Below are positions 60,378 through 64,000 of a stretch of 64,000 bases of DNA, piece after piece. Position numbers and translations under genes: made by a program. A model generated the notes under the pieces. It was not told where the DNA came from, ran no database searches, and was given only the letters and a program-made list of their open reading frames with translations. The stretch covers positions 434,001 through 498,000 of the forward strand of contig JBBCJL010000001.1 in NCBI GenBank assembly GCA_037190225.1, written 5' to 3'. Numbering within the stretch: the stretch's first letter is position 1; every line of letters starts with the position of its first letter. This DNA is from MKSF01 sp037190225 (GTDB lineage: Bacteria > Bacteroidota > Bacteroidia > Chitinophagales > Chitinophagaceae).

Positions 60378-62354
60378 ATGAAAAAAATCAACTTCCTGAT
60401 GTTGCTTTTAATTGTAGTATTTGCGTCCTGCAGAAAGACGGACCGACAATCAAACTTGGGGACTGGCTTGCCCCAGCTTCAAAAAATCAGTGGCGTTGCT
60501 TCTGACGATATGATGCTGGAATATCGCTGGACCAGTCCGTACAGCCTGAAAGTCGTCAGGGCATTGCGCGAGCATGCCGCCGCCACCGGATCGGACAGCC
60601 TTCAAATGGTACTGAACGCCCCGCTGAAAGCAGGCAATCATTTTCTTTACTATGTGATTGACCTGGCTACCGAAGACCAGGCCGGAGCGCTTAACGCCTG
60701 GATGGAAGCGGATAGTCAAAACCTTGTCGTACGCTATCCCATTGACAGCGTATCTATGTACCCGCATTTATTCACCGGGCAGATCATGGATGAATATGGA
60801 GACCAGAACACACGCTTCTACGCCACCATACCGATGGGTACACCATTGCCCCATGACATAGGGGCTACTATCCTGGACACCTTGTATGTGCCGGATGCGG
60901 ACGAGCGGGCCCTGGACTTTATGCTGAATCTCTGGACGGCCAATTTTTCCAACAGCTATATCAGTTACTTGCAGGTTGCTGCTCCGGGGCTGTATGATTT
61001 TGCGATGAAAGTGCATAATGAAGAACGTTATGTTCCGCAGGGATTTGACCCGATAGACCCCGGCACGGGCAATGACTGGCGCAACCCGTTCGGGACTGCC
61101 AATAACGGGCAGTTCTTTACACCCCGTGAGCTGTTCGACAATGGCGGTATGACCGGGATCACCAATCCCGTAAGACAAGTGCGGGGCATATCTTTCCAGG
61201 AAAGCACCTTACAGGTGAACGAGGGCATCCGTGGGCTTCGGGTAGTCGCTACCCGCTTTGTGGTGTTCCAGCGCATCACCAACACTGACATCAATGGAGA
61301 GTTTGAGACATATTTACCACGTTTTGGCTATGTGGGTATCAATTATATTTTTAAGAACGGCCAGTTGCAGATACGGGGAGCGGATGTAAGCAGTCATACC
61401 GTGGCGGGTACGATGGTAGGGCTTTTAAAGGCCAGCCTGTTGGCCTATGTGCCTGTGATGCACTTCCAGTTTTGCGATCCTTTCAGGAATATCAATGACC
61501 TGACCATCAACTTTGCCCACGGTACGAAAAAAGCGCTTTGGGGCCTGACCTATAATGCCATCCAGGAAGCCAACGGCTATACCATTGACCTGGGTATGCG
61601 AAGCAGTTTGGGTACCAAATACCTGGATGTGCTGTGCTACTATCCCAATCAGAACGGTCCCTTTGCAGCCCCGATGCTACGCTACGTGTACAACTACCCG
61701 AGCGGTGCCAATGCCTTATTTTACATCTTCAATTTTACATCCTTTGTCGGTACTACCATTCCGGGGGTGCTGCCCGATATGATTATCAGCGGCAGCAAGC
61801 AATTCCCGTTTGAGACACATCGCTTAAGACAATGTGTGTACCACGAATACGGGCATACGCTGCACTACTTTAAGGCGAATGTGATGGACAACAATCACTG
61901 GAAGCACAACCTTAATTTCAGCCTGGGCAATGGGTTGTTTGAGTTTTACGGCAACGATATAAACGGTGTGCGCGGCAGCTATTTTGCGCTGTCCGAAGGC
62001 TGGGCGGACTTTATAGGGCATACCTACAATTTCAGGAAGTACGGCAATAATGCCATAGCAGGTGAGGTCAATAGATGGGTTACTCCGCCTGTCACAGTGT
62101 TTGGTAATTATCAGTTCCTGCTGGAAGAAGTGCCTACTTTTCATAATGACTTTATTCCACGGGGACTGTTTTATGACTTGACGGATGGTGGAACTAACGA
62201 AATCTTTGATCTTATTAGTGGTTTTACGATCAATCAGATCTACCAGCAATTAACTCCATTGAACTATACCATCCAGGACTTCCGGTTTAGTTGGGAAAAC
62301 CAGCATCCTGATGCCAATAATGCTGACTTGTTTGACGAATATTTAAATAGATAG
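60378..62354 (+). CDS. Large lipoprotein with a gluzincin-type zinc-metallopeptidase motif
   Basis: The 658-residue protein has a lipoprotein signal (LLLIVVFASC) and no family I can name over most of its length. Near the C-terminus YHEYGHTLHYF gives an HExxH motif (His489, Glu490, His493), followed 47 residues later by ALSEGWADF, whose Glu540 fits the third zinc ligand of gluzincins. It is therefore a probable secreted, surface-anchored metallopeptidase. Two small lipoprotein genes follow 2 bp and 739 bp downstream. The gene is co-directional with them and divergent from the XRE regulator. Confidence 0.78.
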   Translation: MKKINFLMLLLIVVFASCRKTDRQSNLGTGLPQLQKISGVASDDMMLEYRWTSPYSLKVVRALREHAAATGSDSLQMVLNAPLKAGNHFLYYVIDLATEDQAGALNAWMEADSQNLVVRYPIDSVSMYPHLFTGQIMDEYGDQNTRFYATIPMGTPLPHDIGATILDTLYVPDADERALDFMLNLWTANFSNSYISYLQVAAPGLYDFAMKVHNEERYVPQGFDPIDPGTGNDWRNPFGTANNGQFFTPRELFDNGGMTGITNPVRQVRGISFQESTLQVNEGIRGLRVVATRFVVFQRITNTDINGEFETYLPRFGYVGINYIFKNGQLQIRGADVSSHTVAGTMVGLLKASLLAYVPVMHFQFCDPFRNINDLTINFAHGTKKALWGLTYNAIQEANGYTIDLGMRSSLGTKYLDVLCYYPNQNGPFAAPMLRYVYNYPSGANALFYIFNFTSFVGTTIPGVLPDMIISGSKQFPFETHRLRQCVYHEYGHTLHYFKANVMDNNHWKHNLNFSLGNGLFEFYGNDINGVRGSYFALSEGWADFIGHTYNFRKYGNNAIAGEVNRWVTPPVTVFGNYQFLLEEVPTFHNDFIPRGLFYDLTDGGTNEIFDLISGFTINQIYQQLTPLNYTIQDFRFSWENQHPDANNADLFDEYLNR

Positions 62355-62356
62355 TT

Positions 62357-62959
62357 ATGAAAAAATATTTGGTATTACTTTTAAGCGTATTGACGCTAAT
62401 ATCCTGTGAGCCCGCTCCTATAAATGAAGGTATTAATTTACCTGAAATGGAATTCGGATTGCAGGTAAGCCCTGATACAGCCTATATAAAGCGGGGTGAT
62501 ACGTTGACGTTGTATGCTTCTATCCCCAGCACGTTAAGCAATGGCGTCAAAATAGAAGATGGCAAAGCCACGATTGATCTATATATGGGTTATACTCCTG
62601 AAATTCCTGTGTATAACTTCCAATTTGAAGGTGTTGTCGTTGACAATCACCTAAACGTAATAGAAGATAAAGGCAGTATCAGGATCAGTCCTCAAACGGG
62701 TAAAATTGTGGAAATCTATGCGCATCCATACGGGGATAGCATCCAGGTAGCGATGAAGTTTATTCCGTTAAAAGTCGGAACATACTGTTTTCAAACACAA
62801 TCAATGTTTTATAAAGGTAGTAAAGGTAAAACCCGAACCATTCCTAAATTTAATATGCCTAATCATCATTTTGATGAATTATGGAAAATTCCGGGAGATA
62901 ATTATCAACCGGGAGAATCGGGATATGATTCCCGCTACTTGTTTGCCGTCACGGATTAA
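62357..62959 (+). CDS. Lipoprotein, first copy of a tandem duplication
   Basis: The 200-residue lipoprotein (lipobox LTLISC) belongs to no family I recognise. It begins with a conserved DTAYIKRGDTLTLYASIPST strand pattern that suggests a beta-sandwich (Ig-like) fold, and has SIRISPQTGKIVEIYAHPYG in the middle. It lies 2 bp after the metallopeptidase-like gene, so the two are likely co-translated. It is about 70 percent identical by eye to the next gene. Confidence 0.85.
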   Translation: MKKYLVLLLSVLTLISCEPAPINEGINLPEMEFGLQVSPDTAYIKRGDTLTLYASIPSTLSNGVKIEDGKATIDLYMGYTPEIPVYNFQFEGVVVDNHLNVIEDKGSIRISPQTGKIVEIYAHPYGDSIQVAMKFIPLKVGTYCFQTQSMFYKGSKGKTRTIPKFNMPNHHFDELWKIPGDNYQPGESGYDSRYLFAVTD

Positions 62960-62966
62960 GAATTAC

Positions 62967-63002
62967 AAGCCGTAGCGCTCTTTCTGCTACGGCTTTTTTT
63001 TA
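62967..63002 (+). terminator. Terminator after the first lipoprotein copy
   Basis: AAGCCGTAGC (62967-62976) pairs with GCTACGGCTT (62986-62995) and is followed by a T-run to 63002. The same element follows the second copy. Confidence 0.88.
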
Positions 63003-63093
63003 ATAGCTTTTTGTTGATACCATAGCCGTGAGGCTCTGTAAATCAGGGTTGCCCACCCCCTTTATTTATTTCAACCCATAAAATAGATGAAAT

Positions 63094-63702
63094 ATGAAAA
63101 AATATTTGGTATTGTTTTTAAGCGTATTAACGCTAATATCCTGTGATCCTAAAGATATGGCGGATGAAGGTATTGATTTGCCGCCGATGGAATTCGGGTT
63201 GAAGGTAAGTCCCGATACTGCGTATATTAAGTTAGGAGATACGCTGACGTTGTACGCCTCTATCCCAAGCACACTAAGCAATGGCGTCAAAATAGAAGAC
63301 GGTAAAGCCACGATTGACCTATATATGGGATATAGAAATGAAATTCCTGCGTTACATACGAATAACGAAGCTGTAGTCGTAGGTACACATTTGAATATTT
63401 TAGAAGAAAAAGGAAGTATCAGGATCAGTCCTCAAACGGGTAAAATTGTGGAAATCTATGCCCATCCTTATGGGGACAGCATCCAGGTAGCGATAAAATT
63501 TATTCCATTAAAAAAAGGCACTTTTAGATTTTCTGTACAATCAATGTTCTATGAGGGAAAAAAAGGTAAAACCCGAACCGTTCCTAAATTTGATGTTGAA
63601 AATCCCCATTGGGATGACCTTTGGAAAATAGAAGGACACCCCGCCCCAAGTGTAAATGAAAGCATTTATTATAGGAATTATTTTTTCGCTGTCACTGATT
63701 AA
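63094..63702 (+). CDS. Lipoprotein, second copy of a tandem duplication
   Basis: The 202-residue lipoprotein (lipobox LTLISC) is the paralogue of the gene 737 bp upstream. The central segment, from STLSNGVKIEDGKATIDLYM through RISPQTGKIVEIYAHPYGDS, is nearly unchanged, while the region after IDLYMGY (EIPALHTNNEAVVVG against EIPVYNFQFEGVVVD) and the C-terminus differ most. Variation concentrated in these loops suggests different partners or selection for diversity. It has its own promoter region copied from the first unit and the same terminator after it. Confidence 0.85.
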   Translation: MKKYLVLFLSVLTLISCDPKDMADEGIDLPPMEFGLKVSPDTAYIKLGDTLTLYASIPSTLSNGVKIEDGKATIDLYMGYRNEIPALHTNNEAVVVGTHLNILEEKGSIRISPQTGKIVEIYAHPYGDSIQVAIKFIPLKKGTFRFSVQSMFYEGKKGKTRTVPKFDVENPHWDDLWKIEGHPAPSVNESIYYRNYFFAVTD

Positions 63703-63707
63703 TTTAC

Positions 63708-63740
63708 AAGCCGTAGTGCTATTTCTGCTACGGCTTTTTT
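63708..63740 (+). terminator. Terminator after the second lipoprotein copy
   Basis: AAGCCGTAG (63708-63716) pairs with CTACGGCTT (63728-63736), followed by TTTT. It is the duplicate of the element at 62967. Confidence 0.85.
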
Positions 63741-64000
63741 AAATAGCTTTTTGTTGATACTACGCTGTGCAGCACTGTAAATCAGGGTTGCCCACCCCCT
63801 TTATTTTTATTTCAACCCATAAAAAACGAATATATTAGTATAGAATTAATCTGCTCCGAGGCATTGCCTGAAAGCACGGGAAAAGCCGGAAGACCCGGAA
63901 ACGTAAAAAACAGTACATACAATCGAGGTAAAGTGGCAGGTATCCATAATTTCGTTGATGGAAAGCAATAATCTTATTAGCTTTAAACAAGTATTCTTTC

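Larger units (their letters stand above)
62357..63826 (+). repeat. 737-bp tandem duplication (gene plus terminator plus leader)
   Basis: The two units start at 62357 and 63094. Similarity covers the gene, the terminator hairpin, the TTTTTGTTGATA segment, the AAATCAGGGTTGCCCACC block and the leader up to the next start. After the second unit the leader copy (63770-63826) leads to no gene. 63830-64000 shows nothing recognisable. Confidence 0.85.

Overview
The window comes from a member of the Bacteroidota, most likely the Chitinophagaceae or a close relative. The evidence is the set of lineage families (DUF4249, DUF5686, DUF4271, DUF983, GLPGLI, DUF6600, OstA-like, TonB-dependent receptors with carboxypeptidase-like N-termini), promoters of the TTTG / TAnnTTTG type, and start sites without clear Shine-Dalgarno sequences. 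No identity was confirmed by a database search.

Layout. 1-10.2 kb is ordinary chromosome: the end of a UbiB/AarF kinase, a YnfA-type membrane protein, fmt, an S41 peptidase, rlmB, a GNAT/FemAB-like protein, a Cys/Met-metabolism PLP enzyme, an OstA-like protein and the rpsF-rpsR-rplI operon, closed by a perfect 23-bp inverted-repeat terminator. At about 10.3 kb composition becomes visibly A+T-rich and stays so to about 23.6 kb. This island opens with a 5'-truncated AraC regulator plus a flavodoxin and the broken 3' end of a tyrosine recombinase. It then carries a head-to-tail array of one- or two-gene cassettes, all on the + strand and separated by about 97-193 bp imperfect palindromes that behave as integron attC sites. 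Seven of the seven testable cassettes begin with a GTT... core complementary to the ...AAC core at their own 3' end, not to that of the neighbour, which is the signature of site-specific cassette recombination. Cargo: an unknown protein, a decayed methyltransferase, SatD plus DUF3307, an unknown 175-aa protein, a PD-(D/E)XK nuclease, a GmrSD-like DUF262 pair, a lipid-anchored SRPBCC protein, an intact copy of the same methyltransferase, a GNAT enzyme and an alpha/beta-hydrolase-like lipoprotein.

23.7-58.3 kb returns to the normal G+C-richer chromosome. It holds a TamB / TonB-receptor / DUF4249 operon (minus strand), a DUF6600 protein, a sirtuin, an LpxD-like acyltransferase, cytidine deaminase, an NlpC/P60 hydrolase, HemD and DUF4271, then htpG. 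A 175-bp tandem repeat follows, then an acyl-CoA thioesterase, recF, an SDR, DUF983, a polyprenyl synthetase, NAD kinase, DUF5686, an outer-membrane beta-barrel receptor with a GLPGLI protein, an M3 peptidase, a response regulator with a sigma-54 type AAA domain, and tRNA-Lys(TTT).

58.4-64 kb is an accessory segment: a cysteine-rich secreted protein, an XRE regulator with three near-identical palindromic sites upstream, a large lipoprotein with a zinc-metallopeptidase motif, and two lipoprotein genes created by a 737-bp tandem duplication.

The most interesting object is the integron-like cassette array. It has no intact integrase in the window, only an adjacent degenerate C-terminal relic, and it shows duplication, decay and cassette fusion in progress.
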